Assembly: GCA_002435715.1 (NCBI GenBank)
Contig: DISD01000068.1
Coordinates: 1-64,000, forward strand
Direction of reading: 5' to 3'
Source: Rhodospirillaceae bacterium UBA6219
GTDB lineage: Bacteria; Pseudomonadota; Alphaproteobacteria; Rhodospirillales; Magnetospirillaceae
DNA: 64,000 bases
Each line of letters begins with the position of its first letter. Within the stretch, counting starts at the first letter, position 1. The translations under genes and the position numbers were made by a program. Below the pieces are notes generated by a model that was not told the DNA's origin, made no database searches, and worked only from the letters and a program-made list of their open reading frames with translations. Below are positions 16,101-24,771 of the stretch, piece by piece.

Positions 16101-17567
16101 TTATTTATCCGGTCCGGCGAACAGGGTCTTGCTGCGGATCGGCTTGCCATCCTTGCCTTTTTCCACCAGCACGAAGATCAGGTCGTTGGAGCGACCGGCC
16201 AGGGATTCGGCGGGGGCGTTGACGAAGATGCGGAAGTTGCCCACTTGGTCCTTTTCCACCGGTAGTTCCAATTCGGCCACGTCCGAGGCGCCGCCCACCA
16301 TTTCCAAGGTGGCGCCGGCCAGACCTTCGGTCTTCAGCACATAGGACCGGTCTTCGCGGACCATGTTGAGGACCTTGTAATTATAGCCGTTGCGCACCGA
16401 GCCGTCGGACAGTTCCACGAAAAGCGGGGCGCGTTCATGCAACACGTTGACCTCGGTGGTGGAACGGGTCAGCAGGCTGGTCAACATGAGACCGCCGACA
16501 ATGGCCAACAGACCGCCATACAACAAGGTGCGGGCGCGGATGGGCTTGATGCCCGGGACCGGTTTGCCGTCTTCGCGGGCCGTCAGGTTGACCGCCGAGT
16601 CGTACGAGATCAAGCCCTTGGGCAGACCGAACTTGTCCATGATCTGGTCGCAGGCGTCGATGCACAAGCCGCAGCCGATACAGGCCAATTGGTTGCCGAA
16701 GCGGATGTCGACGCCGGTGGGGCACACCTGGACGCACATCTTGCAGTCGACGCAATGGCCGCGGCCTTCGAACTTGCGGTCCTTGGGGGCCGGGGCACGG
16801 GGTTCGCCGCGCCAAGCTTCATAGCTGACGATCAGCGAATGTTCGTCGAACATGGCCGCCTGGAAGCGGGAATAGGGGCACATGTAGACGCAGACACGCT
16901 CGCGGGCGAAGCCGCCCAGCAAGAAGCAGAAGCCGCCGATGACGCCGATGAACACATAAGCCGCCAACGGCGCGTTCAGGGTGAAGATGTCACCCAGCAT
17001 CTGGAAGGCGTCGCCGAACCACAAGGTGACGCCGATGCCGCAGGCCGCCGAGATGATAGCCCAAGAGCCCACCACCATGGCCTGCTTGACGAACTTGCCG
17101 GCGCTGGCCGGCTCGCGCTGGAACTTGATGCGCGCCGTGCGCTCGCCGATGATCCAGCGTTCGATGTTCTGGAACAGATCGGTGTAGACCGTCTGCCAGC
17201 ACAGGAAGCCGCACCAGATGCGGCCGGCCAAGGCGGACATCAGGAACAGCGAGATGGCGGCGATCAGCAACAGGCCGGTGACGTAATAGACTTCCTGGGG
17301 CCAGATCTCGATGTTGAAGAAATAGGCCCGGCGTCCCGCCATGTCGATCAAGATGGCCTGATCGGGCGCGCCTTCGCCGCGGTCCCAGCGCAGGAACGCC
17401 CCCAGGTGCCACCATGCCAGCAAAATGCCGGAGGCCCACCATTTGAGGTTACGGAACAAACCCTTGATCCCACGGGGTACGGCTTGGCCGTTTTCCCGGT
17501 AAAAGGGGACTTCCCCCTTGGTGGGTTTGCGCTCGGTGATTTCGTCGGGGTCAATGCTGGCGTTCAT
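16101..17567 (-). CDS. ccoG: Cytochrome c oxidase accessory protein CcoG (RdxA/FixG)
   Basis: 488 residues with several membrane helices (ASGILLAWWHLGAF, VTGLLLIAAISLFLMSALAGRIWCGFLCWQ, WAIISAACGIGVTLWFG, AAYVFIGVIGGFCFLLGGF, LLYGGLLAIVGGLML). Two 4Fe-4S clusters: CVDCKMCVQVCPTGVDIR and CIGCGLCIDACDQI. The C-terminal Ig-like domain starts near 390. CcoG assists copper delivery and assembly of cbb3 oxidase, probably as a cupric reductase. No ccoNOQP is next to it in the window. The ATG 17567 start gives the usual MNASIDPDEITERKPTKG. Divergent from the GNAT gene. Confidence 0.93.
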   Translation of the reverse strand: MNASIDPDEITERKPTKGEVPFYRENGQAVPRGIKGLFRNLKWWASGILLAWWHLGAFLRWDRGEGAPDQAILIDMAGRRAYFFNIEIWPQEVYYVTGLLLIAAISLFLMSALAGRIWCGFLCWQTVYTDLFQNIERWIIGERTARIKFQREPASAGKFVKQAMVVGSWAIISAACGIGVTLWFGDAFQMLGDIFTLNAPLAAYVFIGVIGGFCFLLGGFARERVCVYMCPYSRFQAAMFDEHSLIVSYEAWRGEPRAPAPKDRKFEGRGHCVDCKMCVQVCPTGVDIRFGNQLACIGCGLCIDACDQIMDKFGLPKGLISYDSAVNLTAREDGKPVPGIKPIRARTLLYGGLLAIVGGLMLTSLLTRSTTEVNVLHERAPLFVELSDGSVRNGYNYKVLNMVREDRSYVLKTEGLAGATLEMVGGASDVAELELPVEKDQVGNFRIFVNAPAESLAGRSNDLIFVLVEKGKDGKPIRSKTLFAGPDK

Positions 17568-17623
17568 GGCTGCTCAAATCCTCCTGTCCCGTTCCAGGTT
17601 TAGCTGAGGCTTAACCTCTTTTC

Positions 17624-17639
17624 AGTGACATTTGTCACT
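17624..17639. promoter_or_regulatory. Palindrome in the ccoG/GNAT divergent promoter
   Basis: AGTGACATTTGTCACT: 6-bp arms with a 4-bp spacer, 8 bp before the GNAT start and 57 bp before ccoG. A second weaker symmetry (GTTTAGC-TGAG-GCTTAAC) lies at 17598-17615. Candidate operator. It is not a good FNR box (TTGAT-N4-ATCAA). Confidence 0.4.
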
Positions 17640-17646
17640 AACAGCC

Positions 17647-18207
17647 ATGCAGGAATGGAGGGGCTCGGTGCGAACCGCTCGCCTAGTATTACGCGCTTGG
17701 CGGCTCGAAGACTTGGCCGCTTTCCGTATCATCAACGCTGATCACGAGGTGATGGCCCTGATGCCCTCGGTGCTGGATGACGACCAAAGCGATGCCCAGG
17801 CGCTGCGTATCATGGATAATATCGCCACCCGTGGCTGGGGCCTGTGGGCGGTGGAAGTACCCGGAATCAGCCCGTTTGTCGGCTATGTGGGGCTGAACGA
17901 ACCGGCCCAGCCCATGCCGTTTCAAGTGGACGGCAAGCCAGGGGTGGAACTGGCTTGGCGCCTGTCGCGCCAGCATTGGGGGCAGGGCTATGCCAGCGAG
18001 GCGGCCGCTGCCTGCATGGATTTTGCTTTTTCCACCTTGGGGCTGGACGAGGTGGTGGCCTATACGGTACCGCACAACACAAGGTCGCGGGGGGTGATGG
18101 AACGGATCGGCATGGATTACGACAAGGGGGGGGATTTCGACCATCCCATCTTGGCGCAGGGGCATCCGTTGCGTCGCCACGTTCTTTACCGCAAGCGCCG
18201 GCCATGA
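17647..18207 (+). CDS. GNAT acetyltransferase (RimJ/RimL-like)
   Basis: 186 residues starting at ATG 17647; an in-frame TTG at 17632 would add five. Family features: VRTARLVLRAWRLEDLAAF at the N terminus, GVELAWRLSRQHWGQGYASEAAAACMDFAF (acetyl-CoA pyrophosphate loop), and VPHNTRSRGVMERIGM. Transfers acetyl from acetyl-CoA to an N terminus or small amine; the substrate is unknown. Its TGA overlaps the ATG of the YaiI gene (ATGA), so the two are translationally coupled. Confidence 0.88.
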   Translation: MQEWRGSVRTARLVLRAWRLEDLAAFRIINADHEVMALMPSVLDDDQSDAQALRIMDNIATRGWGLWAVEVPGISPFVGYVGLNEPAQPMPFQVDGKPGVELAWRLSRQHWGQGYASEAAAACMDFAFSTLGLDEVVAYTVPHNTRSRGVMERIGMDYDKGGDFDHPILAQGHPLRRHVLYRKRRP

Positions 18208-18650
18208 CCCGTATTTTCATCGACGGCGATGCCTGCCCGGTCAAGGAAGAGGTGTTGAAGGTCGCCACCCGCCATGAACTGCCGGTGACCATCGTCGCCA
18301 ATTCCTGGCACCGCATCGACCATTATCTGGTCGAACAGGTGGTGGTGGCCGAAGGCGCCGACGCCGCCGACGACGTCATCGCCGAACGTTGCCAAGGCGG
18401 TGACGTGGTGGTGACAGCGGACATTCCCTTGGCGGCGCGGTGTTTGGAAAAGGGCGGATTGGTCATCGATTCCCGGGGGCGCGCCTTTGATCCGGCCAAT
18501 ATCGGCATGCAATTGGCCATGCGCGACCTGATGCGGGACCTGCGCGAACAAGGGGCGGTGACCGGTGGTCCGGCCGGCTTCAACAAGCAGGACCGCTCGC
18601 GCTTTCTGGATGGTCTGGAACGACTGGTACAGGCGGCGCGTCGGCGCTAG
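18204..18650 (+). CDS. UPF0178 (YaiI/YqxD) family protein
   Basis: 148 residues, MTRIFIDGDACPVKEEVLKVA ... VVVAEGADAADDVIAER ... DVVVTADIPLAARCLEKGGLVIDSRGR, ending GFNKQDRSRFLDGLERLV. These are the full set of DUF188 blocks, with PIN-like acidic residues (DGD, DAADD, TADIP). The molecular role of the family is not established; a nuclease is possible. Starts inside the GNAT stop codon. Confidence 0.92.
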   Translation: MTRIFIDGDACPVKEEVLKVATRHELPVTIVANSWHRIDHYLVEQVVVAEGADAADDVIAERCQGGDVVVTADIPLAARCLEKGGLVIDSRGRAFDPANIGMQLAMRDLMRDLREQGAVTGGPAGFNKQDRSRFLDGLERLVQAARRR

Positions 18651-18686
18651 TATATTTAATTATTCGAATGTAAGGAGTCGCAGGCG

Positions 18687-19394
18687 ATGCGTCGCACCCA
18701 GATCGAGGCCGCATGGTTGGGCAAGGCCGAATGCCGAAATTGCGGCATTCGTGATCTGGTGCTGTTCGCCGACCTGCAAGAAGCGGATTTCGAACTGATC
18801 CACCTGCCGGTCGAGGAATTGATGCTGGAAGCCGGCGCCACCCTTTACCGTCCCGGCGACGAAGGATCGGCGGCTTTCACCATCCGCAGCGGTCTGGTCA
18901 AGTTGGTGCAATACCTGCCCGACGGCAACCGCCGCATCGTTCGGTTGTTGCGCGCCGGCGCCGTGGCCGGTCTGGAAGTGTTGGCCGGTCGGTCCTACGA
19001 ACATGCCGCCGAGGTGCTGCGCCCGGCCCAGGTGTGTCGCCTGCCGCGTGAAGTGGTGGAACGGCTGAACCGGGAAACCCCGCGTCTGCATCGGCAATTG
19101 ATGAACAAATGGAGCGAATCCCTGCGTCTGGCCGACGAATGGTTGACCGAGTTGAACACCGGTACCTCGCGCCAGCGCATGGCGCGGCTGTTCCTGCATC
19201 TGGCCGGACTGGGCGAGGACGGTTTGTGCCACATGCTGGTGCGCGAGGATGTGGGCGCCATCTTGTCGCTGACCACCGAAACTTCCAGCCGGACGGTGGC
19301 CGAATTCAAGCGCACCGGCTTGGTCCGCGAAGTGCGGCCCAACGTTTTTCAGGTGGAAACCGAAGCGTTGGAACGGATCGCCGTCAACGGCTGA
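18687..19394 (+). CDS. Crp/Fnr-family transcriptional regulator
   Basis: 235 residues: N-terminal AECRNCGIRDLVLF, cyclic-nucleotide-binding-like beta roll (LYRPGDEGSAAFTIRSGLVKLVQYLPDGNRRIVRLLRAGAVAGLEVL), dimer helix, and winged HTH with VGAILSLTTETSSRTVAEFKR. The recognition helix keeps the E-x-x-S-R of FNR, so an FNR-like half site is likely. Only two of the four FNR cluster cysteines are present (Cys16 and Cys19), so classical Fe-S oxygen sensing is doubtful. AAGGAG precedes the start. Its stop abuts the convergent lipoprotein's stop with no gap. Confidence 0.9.
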   Translation: MRRTQIEAAWLGKAECRNCGIRDLVLFADLQEADFELIHLPVEELMLEAGATLYRPGDEGSAAFTIRSGLVKLVQYLPDGNRRIVRLLRAGAVAGLEVLAGRSYEHAAEVLRPAQVCRLPREVVERLNRETPRLHRQLMNKWSESLRLADEWLTELNTGTSRQRMARLFLHLAGLGEDGLCHMLVREDVGAILSLTTETSSRTVAEFKRTGLVREVRPNVFQVETEALERIAVNG

Positions 19395-19979
19395 TCAGGT
19401 GGGGATGCCGGACAATTCCCGGCGCAATTGGACGACGTCTTCCCACAAATCGGTCATGTGCGGGTTATAGCGGAGCGCGGTTTCAAAAGCCCTGAGCGCC
19501 GCCCGTTTGTTGCCCTGGTCCAGCATGATCAACCCCAAACCGGCCCAGGCGCCGAAATGCCGGGGTTCCAGTTTCAAGGTGACGGCGATGTCGGACAGCG
19601 CCTGGGTGGTGTCGTCCTGGGCATAGCGGATGGTCGCCCGCAGGTTCCATGCCGCCACCAGATCGGGCGCCTGTTCGACGATCTGATCCAATAATTGTTC
19701 GGCCTCATCCAATTCACCGTGATGCACCAAGGTGATGGCTTGTCCCATCAGCTTGCGGGTTTCGGGACGGGCGTTGGCGGTCCAGGCATAGCGGATGGTG
19801 GCTTCGATCAGTCGCGCTTCTTGATCCGAGGCCGCGTCGTGCAGGCGATCGAACAATTGGTCCAGGCTGATCCGTTCGTCGGGCACATGGGGGACGGTCT
19901 TGGGCGAGCAGGCGGTGGTCGCCGCGCCAAGCAGGATAAACGCCATCAGAGTGACCAAAATCCGTGCCATGGGAGTCAT
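19395..19979 (-). CDS. TPR-repeat lipoprotein
   Basis: 194 residues. A hydrophobic leader (MARILVTLMAFILLGAATTAC) ends in a lipobox TTAC, so the mature protein should be lipid-anchored at Cys. The rest contains three to four TPR helices (LVHHGELDEAEQLLDQIVEQAPD, AWNLRATIRYAQDDTTQALSDI, AWAGLGLIMLDQGNKRAALRAFETALRYNPH). Probable scaffold in the envelope; partner unknown. An alternative start is the ATG three codons in. Confidence 0.85.
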   Translation of the reverse strand: MTPMARILVTLMAFILLGAATTACSPKTVPHVPDERISLDQLFDRLHDAASDQEARLIEATIRYAWTANARPETRKLMGQAITLVHHGELDEAEQLLDQIVEQAPDLVAAWNLRATIRYAQDDTTQALSDIAVTLKLEPRHFGAWAGLGLIMLDQGNKRAALRAFETALRYNPHMTDLWEDVVQLRRELSGIPT

Positions 19980-20019
19980 GTGGGCACGGAATCATCCCCG
20001 TCCAGGGGAAGCATAAAAA

Positions 20020-20043
20020 AACCGCGCCCCGAAGGGCGCGGTC
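20020..20043 (-). terminator. Intrinsic terminator after rpmJ
   Basis: ACCGCGCCC / GGGCGCGGT hairpin with a GAA-type loop, followed on the minus strand by seven T. Lies 26 nt after the rpmJ stop. The AAAAAAA/TTTT flanks make it partly bidirectional. Confidence 0.85.
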
Positions 20044-20069
20044 TTTTCGTCAGGATCAACCCGGGGCGA

Positions 20070-20195
20070 TCAGCCCTGGCGAGCCTTGAAGCGGGGGTTC
20101 GTCTTGTTGATGACGAACACACGGCCCTTGCGGCGGACAATACGGCAGTTCTTGTCGCGCAGCTTGGCCGACTTCAGCGAATTGCGAATCTTCAT
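20070..20195 (-). CDS. rpmJ: 50S ribosomal protein L36
   Basis: 41 residues: MKIRNSLKSAKLRDKNCRIV then RRKGRVFVINKTNPRFKARQG. This is the alphaproteobacterial L36 form that keeps a single cysteine and has lost the zinc-binding set. Component of the large ribosomal subunit. It is transcribed alone, with its own terminator. Confidence 0.95.
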   Translation of the reverse strand: MKIRNSLKSAKLRDKNCRIVRRKGRVFVINKTNPRFKARQG

Positions 20196-20331
20196 AATCC
20201 AACATCCCTAACGCTAGGTCGCGAATGGTCAAGTCCGGGTGCGCGACCGGAGGCGGCGAAAATACGGAAACCCCTATAGGCTGTCAACCCATTGATGGAT
20301 TTTTTCGTAAGCCGCGGTTATCTATGACTTC

Positions 20332-21120
20332 ATGTTGCGTTTCATAGCAGATCCCTTGGCCGATCCGCCAGCTTTTCAGGTGGTTCCCGCCACATCCGAT
20401 GCCGCGGTTCTGATCGCTTGCGACCATGCCTCGGCGGTGATCCCCTCCCGCCTGGGTGATTTGGGACTGGCCGAACAAACCCGCCAAGCCCATGTGGCTT
20501 GGGATATCGGCGCCGCCAAGGTCGCCACCGCCCTGGCCGGCCATCTGGGCTGTGCCGCCGTTTTGGCCGGAATCAGCCGGCTGGTCATCGATTGCAATCG
20601 TCAGCCCGGCGATCCGTCGTCGATCCCCGCCTGCACCTGCGGGGTGCCGGTGCCGGGTAACCTGGGCCTGGACGACGCCGAGGCCGAGGCGCGGGCCGAA
20701 GCCTGGTTCTGGCCCTATCACCGGGAATTGGGCACCCATTTGGCCCGGGCGCTGCGCCACGGCCAAGTGCCGGCCATGGTCTCGGTCCATTCCTTCACCC
20801 CCAACATGGGGGAATACCCGCGTCCCTGGCATGTGGGAGTGTTGTGGAATCGTGATGGCCGCATGGCGTTGCCGGTTCTCGACGCTTTGCGGCGGGTTTC
20901 GGGTTTGTGCGTGGGCGACAACCAGCCCTATTCCGGGCGCGAGATCAACTACACCTTGGACACCCATGCCGGTGCCGCCGGTCTGCCCCATGTGTCGTTC
21001 GAAATCCGCCAGGACCTGCTGGCCGACGACGAGGGTTGCCGCCGCTGGGGGGCGTTGTTGGCCCAAGTGTTGGTGCCGGTTCTGGCAAACCCGGATTTGC
21101 GCCGGGTTCAGGTGTTCTGA
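20332..21120 (+). CDS. N-formylglutamate amidohydrolase family protein
   Basis: 262 residues. Family blocks: VLIACDHASAVIP, HVAWDIGAAKVATALA, ISRLVIDCNRQPGDPSSIP, MVSVHSFTPNM, HVGVLWNRD, GDNQPYSGREINYTLDTHA, and VSFEIRQDLLADD with the conserved Glu. Members hydrolyse N-formylglutamate (HutG) or related amides. No hut genes are nearby, so the substrate is open. The stop abuts that of the convergent receiver gene as TGATCA. Confidence 0.9.
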   Translation: MLRFIADPLADPPAFQVVPATSDAAVLIACDHASAVIPSRLGDLGLAEQTRQAHVAWDIGAAKVATALAGHLGCAAVLAGISRLVIDCNRQPGDPSSIPACTCGVPVPGNLGLDDAEAEARAEAWFWPYHRELGTHLARALRHGQVPAMVSVHSFTPNMGEYPRPWHVGVLWNRDGRMALPVLDALRRVSGLCVGDNQPYSGREINYTLDTHAGAAGLPHVSFEIRQDLLADDEGCRRWGALLAQVLVPVLANPDLRRVQVF

Positions 21121-21507
21121 TCAGGCCGCCCGTGGGGCCAGCATGCGGTCCAGCTGCAGGAACAATTGTTCCCGGCTGAACGGCTTGGGCAGGTAATGAC
21201 CGTGTTGGTCGCCGACCGCCTGCAAGATGCTGTCGGGGCAATGCTGGGCGCTCATCATGACGAAGGGCAATTTGGCCAGGCGCGGGTTGTGGCGAATGCT
21301 TTTGCGCAGGGTGTGGCCATCCATGGGCAGCATGTGCATGTCGGACAAAATCAGGTCCACATCCAACTTTTCCAGCAAATTCAGGGCTTCGCCACCGTCA
21401 ACGGCTTCGATCACCTGAAACGAACCGTGTTGTTCCAGCATACGCCGGACCATACGGCGCGTCAGCGTCGAGTCCTCGACCAGTAAAATACGGTAAACCG
21501 GTGTCAT
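21121..21507 (-). CDS. Single-domain response regulator (CheY-like)
   Basis: 128 residues comprising only a receiver: LLVEDSTLTRRMVRRML, phospho-Asp in LILSDMHMLPMDG, MMSAQ, and YLPKPFSREQL. ATG 21507 gives MTPVYRILLVEDS; the longer upstream frame lacks family similarity. It probably relays phosphate or controls a partner protein. A related receiver gene lies 121 nt upstream on the same strand. Confidence 0.9.
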   Translation of the reverse strand: MTPVYRILLVEDSTLTRRMVRRMLEQHGSFQVIEAVDGGEALNLLEKLDVDLILSDMHMLPMDGHTLRKSIRHNPRLAKLPFVMMSAQHCPDSILQAVGDQHGHYLPKPFSREQLFLQLDRMLAPRAA

Positions 21508-21628
21508 CGCCCACACGCCCCATGACAGACAGTAACGATGACAAAGTGACGTCTTGAAATAAAAATGACTACAAGTCGTAAGGTTATGCTGCCCTATCAT
21601 TCGCAGCATGGCCGATCATACTTTGGAG

Positions 21629-22027
21629 TCAGGCGGCGGGGCGCCAACGGATCAGTTTGGTCAATTGCCGGGTCAGCGCATCCAGACCGAAGGGCTTGAT
21701 CAAGTAACCGTTGACCCCGGCGCTGCGGGCCCGGTGCACATGCTCCATCGACCCTTCGCCGGTGATCATGATGAAGGGGATGTGGCTGGTGCCGGGGTCT
21801 TCGCGCATGGCCATCAGCAATTGCAGGCCGGTCATGGGAATCATGTTCCAATCGGACAAGACGATGTCCACGGGTTCCACTCGTAAAAGCTGAAGTGCCG
21901 TTGACCCGTCATTGGCTTCCAGGATGTGGTCGATTCCCACCGATCTCAACATCTGGCGCATCAACAGGCGCATGGCCGGTATATCTTCCACCAACATGAT
22001 ACGGGGTTGCGATGAAGCCGGAATCAT
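21629..22027 (-). CDS. Single-domain response regulator (CheY-like)
   Basis: 132 residues, receiver only: IMLVEDIPAMRLLMRQMLRSVG, IVLSDWNMIPMTG, IMITGEG, and YLIKPFGLDAL. The pattern (V-x-D-x-x-x-M-R, SDWNMP-like) is nearest to chemotaxis-type CheY. It is paired with 21121..21507 but only moderately similar to it. No cheA, cheB or cheR is nearby. Confidence 0.9.
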   Translation of the reverse strand: MIPASSQPRIMLVEDIPAMRLLMRQMLRSVGIDHILEANDGSTALQLLRVEPVDIVLSDWNMIPMTGLQLLMAMREDPGTSHIPFIMITGEGSMEHVHRARSAGVNGYLIKPFGLDALTRQLTKLIRWRPAA

Positions 22028-22197
22028 GGGCCACTCTCTTAACGGGTGTTTCGGAGTGGTTGGATCATATCTCCTGGGCAGTTTTGATGCATCGGGTGCG
22101 CACCTTAGCTTGTGCGTTTTTCTGCGCGAAGAGGCACTTGAACGCGAAGTGCTTGGGCATTATGGTCTGCTGCCCCATGAAAGCCGAGGGATGAGAC

Positions 22198-22461
22198 ATG
22201 GACGAGGACCAGAACAACAGCCAGATTGGTGGCATCGCCGCCGAGGCCCTGCGCCAGTTCGTTGAACGCATCGAACGGCTGGAAGAAGAAAAGAAGGCGC
22301 TGGCCGCCGACATCAAGGACGTCTATGGCCAGGCGAAAAGCCAAGGCTTCGACACCAAGATCATCCGCAAGCTGATCGCGCTGCGTCGCATGGAAGACCA
22401 GGAACGCGAAGAGATCGACCAATTGCTGGATCTCTACAAGGCCGCCTTGGGCATGGCCTAA
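22198..22461 (+). CDS. gapR: GapR-family nucleoid protein (DUF2312)
   Basis: 87 residues: IAAEALRQFVERIERLEEEKKALAADIKDVYGQAKSQGFDTKIIRKLIALRRMEDQEREEIDQLLDLYKAALG. This is the full DUF2312/GapR domain, a dimer-forming coiled coil. In Caulobacter GapR binds overtwisted, AT-rich DNA ahead of forks and RNA polymerases and helps topoisomerases. The gene is monocistronic, with a terminator right after it. Confidence 0.95.
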   Translation: MDEDQNNSQIGGIAAEALRQFVERIERLEEEKKALAADIKDVYGQAKSQGFDTKIIRKLIALRRMEDQEREEIDQLLDLYKAALGMA

Positions 22462-22489
22462 GACCGGTTTCTGCCAAAGCCGAAAAAAG

Positions 22490-22519
22490 AAAGGCGCGGA
22501 CTCAGTTGGCGCCTTTTTT
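22490..22519. terminator. Bidirectional terminator between gapR and kinase
   Basis: AAAGGCGC / GCGCCTTT stem with an 11-nt loop, followed by T on the plus strand and preceded by an A-rich run. It overlaps the stop codon of the convergent kinase at 22502, so it can serve both genes. Confidence 0.75.
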
Positions 22520-24634
22520 CGTGTCCCGGCTGGCCGGCAGGCAAAGGGTGAAAATCGCGCCTTGGTCGGGGCCGTCGCTGCGCGCCGTGATGGTGCCGCC
22601 ATGGGCGACGACGATGGAACGGCACAGCGCCAATCCGATTCCGGTGCCGTCGATGCCGCTGGCGGTATGCAGGCGTTGGAACACCTGGAACAGACGCCCG
22701 GAAGCGTCGGGGTCGAAGCCCAGACCGTTGTCCTGGATTTCGATGACCCAGTTTTCGCCGTCCTGACGTGTCGTCACCTCGATCACCGGCGGTCGTGACG
22801 GCGTGCAGTATTTCAACGAATTGCCAATCAGATTTTGCAGCACGCGCATCAACTGGCCGGAATCCGCCGGCAGGATGGGCAGGGGCGAAATGTTGATCTG
22901 TGCCCCGCATTCCTTAATGCGGTTGTCCAGATTGGCCAGGGCGTCTTGCATCACCTGGTTGAGGTCGGTGTCGCTGAAATGCCAAGTCTGGCGGCGGACC
23001 CGGGAATATTCCAGCAATTCGTTGATCATGCGCGACATACGCTTGGCGCCGTCGATGGCGAAAGCGATGAATTCGCGTCCCTGGTCGTCCAGACGCTCGG
23101 TATAGCGCCGTTCGATCAGCCCGACATAACTGGCGACCATGCGCAGAGGTTCCTGCAAATCATGGGAAATGGCATAGGAAAAGCGTTCCAACTCGGCGTT
23201 CGAGCGGGCCAATTCTTCTTGCAACTGTTTACGGTCGCTGATGTCCATCACGCTGATCAACACGATGGATTCGCCTTGAAGCGTGCCGAAAGCACCAGAG
23301 AGCAGCGCGGTGAAACGTTGTCCGTCGGCCCGTTTCAGCACCGCTTCCAGGTCGCGGACATAGCCGTCGCGGACCAGGGTTTCCACCATTCGGGTGCGAT
23401 CCGCCGGGTTTTCCCAGAAATTGGGGGCGACCTTGCCCTTGGCTTGATCTTGCGGCACCTGGAAGGCTTCGGCGGCCTGGGCGTTGATGTAGATGACGAT
23501 ACCGTCGGCACGCCGGGTCACCACCAGCGGCAAGGGCGAGGTGTCGGCGATCAGACGGAAGCGTTCCTCGCTTTCGCCCAGGGCTTCAAGGCTGCGCTGC
23601 AATTCGTCGGTCCGTTGGATGACCTGGGCCGACAATTCCTCGATATGGGCGCGTTCCACCTGGCGCAGCTTGTCCACGGCGGCGGCTTGGCGGCGCTCGG
23701 CGCGCACCATGCCCCAGGCCAGGATGAAGATGGTAAGTGTCAGCGCCGCCTGGATGCCGCCATGAATGCGCGCTTCGTGCCACCATTGTTCCAGCAGACG
23801 CTGATGGTTGATGCCGACATTGACCACCAAGGGATAGCCGGGAACCGGGGTGAACCCCACGGAACGGCGTTGCTGGTCGGTGATGCTGGTCAGATCGGTA
23901 ATGCCGCCCTTGGCGCCCAAGGCGTTGTAGGCCTTGTAGACTTCGGATTCGGCCATCGATCGTCCGATCGCCTGGGGTTGGGCGGGCAAGCGGGCATAAA
24001 GGATGCCGTCGGTGGAAAAGATCCCGGCGGCGTCCCCCGATCCCGGCATGGCAGCCTGCAAAGGCGCTTCCAGCAGGTTGGTTTCCATCACCACCGCCAC
24101 CAGGCCAACCAGACTGCCATCTTGGGCGACCACCGGGCGCGAGGCGTACCAGGCTTGCGATTCGGTCAGGCGGTCAAGCGCCGGCGGCGACAGCGCCAGG
24201 GCCTTTTCATGCCAATTACGGCGCTGGAACTGCACGTGGGGGCGGTCGGAAACATCGGCACTTTTGTTTTTCGAAATCTCGCGGCCGTTGCGATGCACCA
24301 CCTGGCGCAGGATGCCGTCCGGGGTGACAAAGGACAAACCGCGCAAATCACGGATGGCCAGCATTCTTTGCCGCAAGGGTTCCAACACTTCATCGGGAAC
24401 CAAACCCGAAATCGGCACCCGGGCCTGGGCTTCCAGCAATAACGCGTCGATACCGGACAAATTGGCGGCCACACGTTGTGCCGCCGCGTTGGACAGGGCC
24501 AAAGCCAGTTCGCGGCCGGCTTCCAGGTGACGCTGACGGGAATTGTAAAGCTGGGTCGCGGTCATGGCGCCGGTTGTCAGAACCAGGATGGTGGCTGTGA
24601 CCCAGATACGCAAGGAACGGCGGTGAAAATTCAT
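22502..24634 (-). CDS. Membrane sensor kinase with Cache-type periplasmic domain and PAS
   Basis: 710 residues from ATG 24634. TM1 (WVTATILVLTTGAMTATQLY), a periplasmic double-Cache-like region to about residue 275, TM2 (AALTLTIFILAWGMV), PAS (about 350-470), HisKA of the phytochrome-like class (FSYAISHDLQEPLRMVASYVGLI), and HATPase (NSLKYCT, DNGLGFD, GTGIGLALC). Cache domains usually bind small extracellular ligands. There is no adjacent regulator on the same strand; the receiver-only genes at 21.1-22.0 kb are candidate partners. Confidence 0.9.
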   Translation of the reverse strand: MNFHRRSLRIWVTATILVLTTGAMTATQLYNSRQRHLEAGRELALALSNAAAQRVAANLSGIDALLLEAQARVPISGLVPDEVLEPLRQRMLAIRDLRGLSFVTPDGILRQVVHRNGREISKNKSADVSDRPHVQFQRRNWHEKALALSPPALDRLTESQAWYASRPVVAQDGSLVGLVAVVMETNLLEAPLQAAMPGSGDAAGIFSTDGILYARLPAQPQAIGRSMAESEVYKAYNALGAKGGITDLTSITDQQRRSVGFTPVPGYPLVVNVGINHQRLLEQWWHEARIHGGIQAALTLTIFILAWGMVRAERRQAAAVDKLRQVERAHIEELSAQVIQRTDELQRSLEALGESEERFRLIADTSPLPLVVTRRADGIVIYINAQAAEAFQVPQDQAKGKVAPNFWENPADRTRMVETLVRDGYVRDLEAVLKRADGQRFTALLSGAFGTLQGESIVLISVMDISDRKQLQEELARSNAELERFSYAISHDLQEPLRMVASYVGLIERRYTERLDDQGREFIAFAIDGAKRMSRMINELLEYSRVRRQTWHFSDTDLNQVMQDALANLDNRIKECGAQINISPLPILPADSGQLMRVLQNLIGNSLKYCTPSRPPVIEVTTRQDGENWVIEIQDNGLGFDPDASGRLFQVFQRLHTASGIDGTGIGLALCRSIVVAHGGTITARSDGPDQGAIFTLCLPASRDTKKGAN

Positions 24635-24771
24635 GAACCGAGGCAACCCTACTTTCGGTAGAGGCTATTCTGGGGGCGGGAACAGGGGCTGGCAAGCGCC
24701 GAAAGCGCAAAAATGACCCGATGAGACCTTGGTATGGGAGTTCTGTGCGTAACTGTTCCGGTGGGATCGGT

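Noticed and set aside
17624..17639. FNR box controlling ccoG
   Set aside because: The palindrome AGTGAC-ATTT-GTCACT does not match TTGAT-N4-ATCAA, so it is kept only as an unnamed palindrome.
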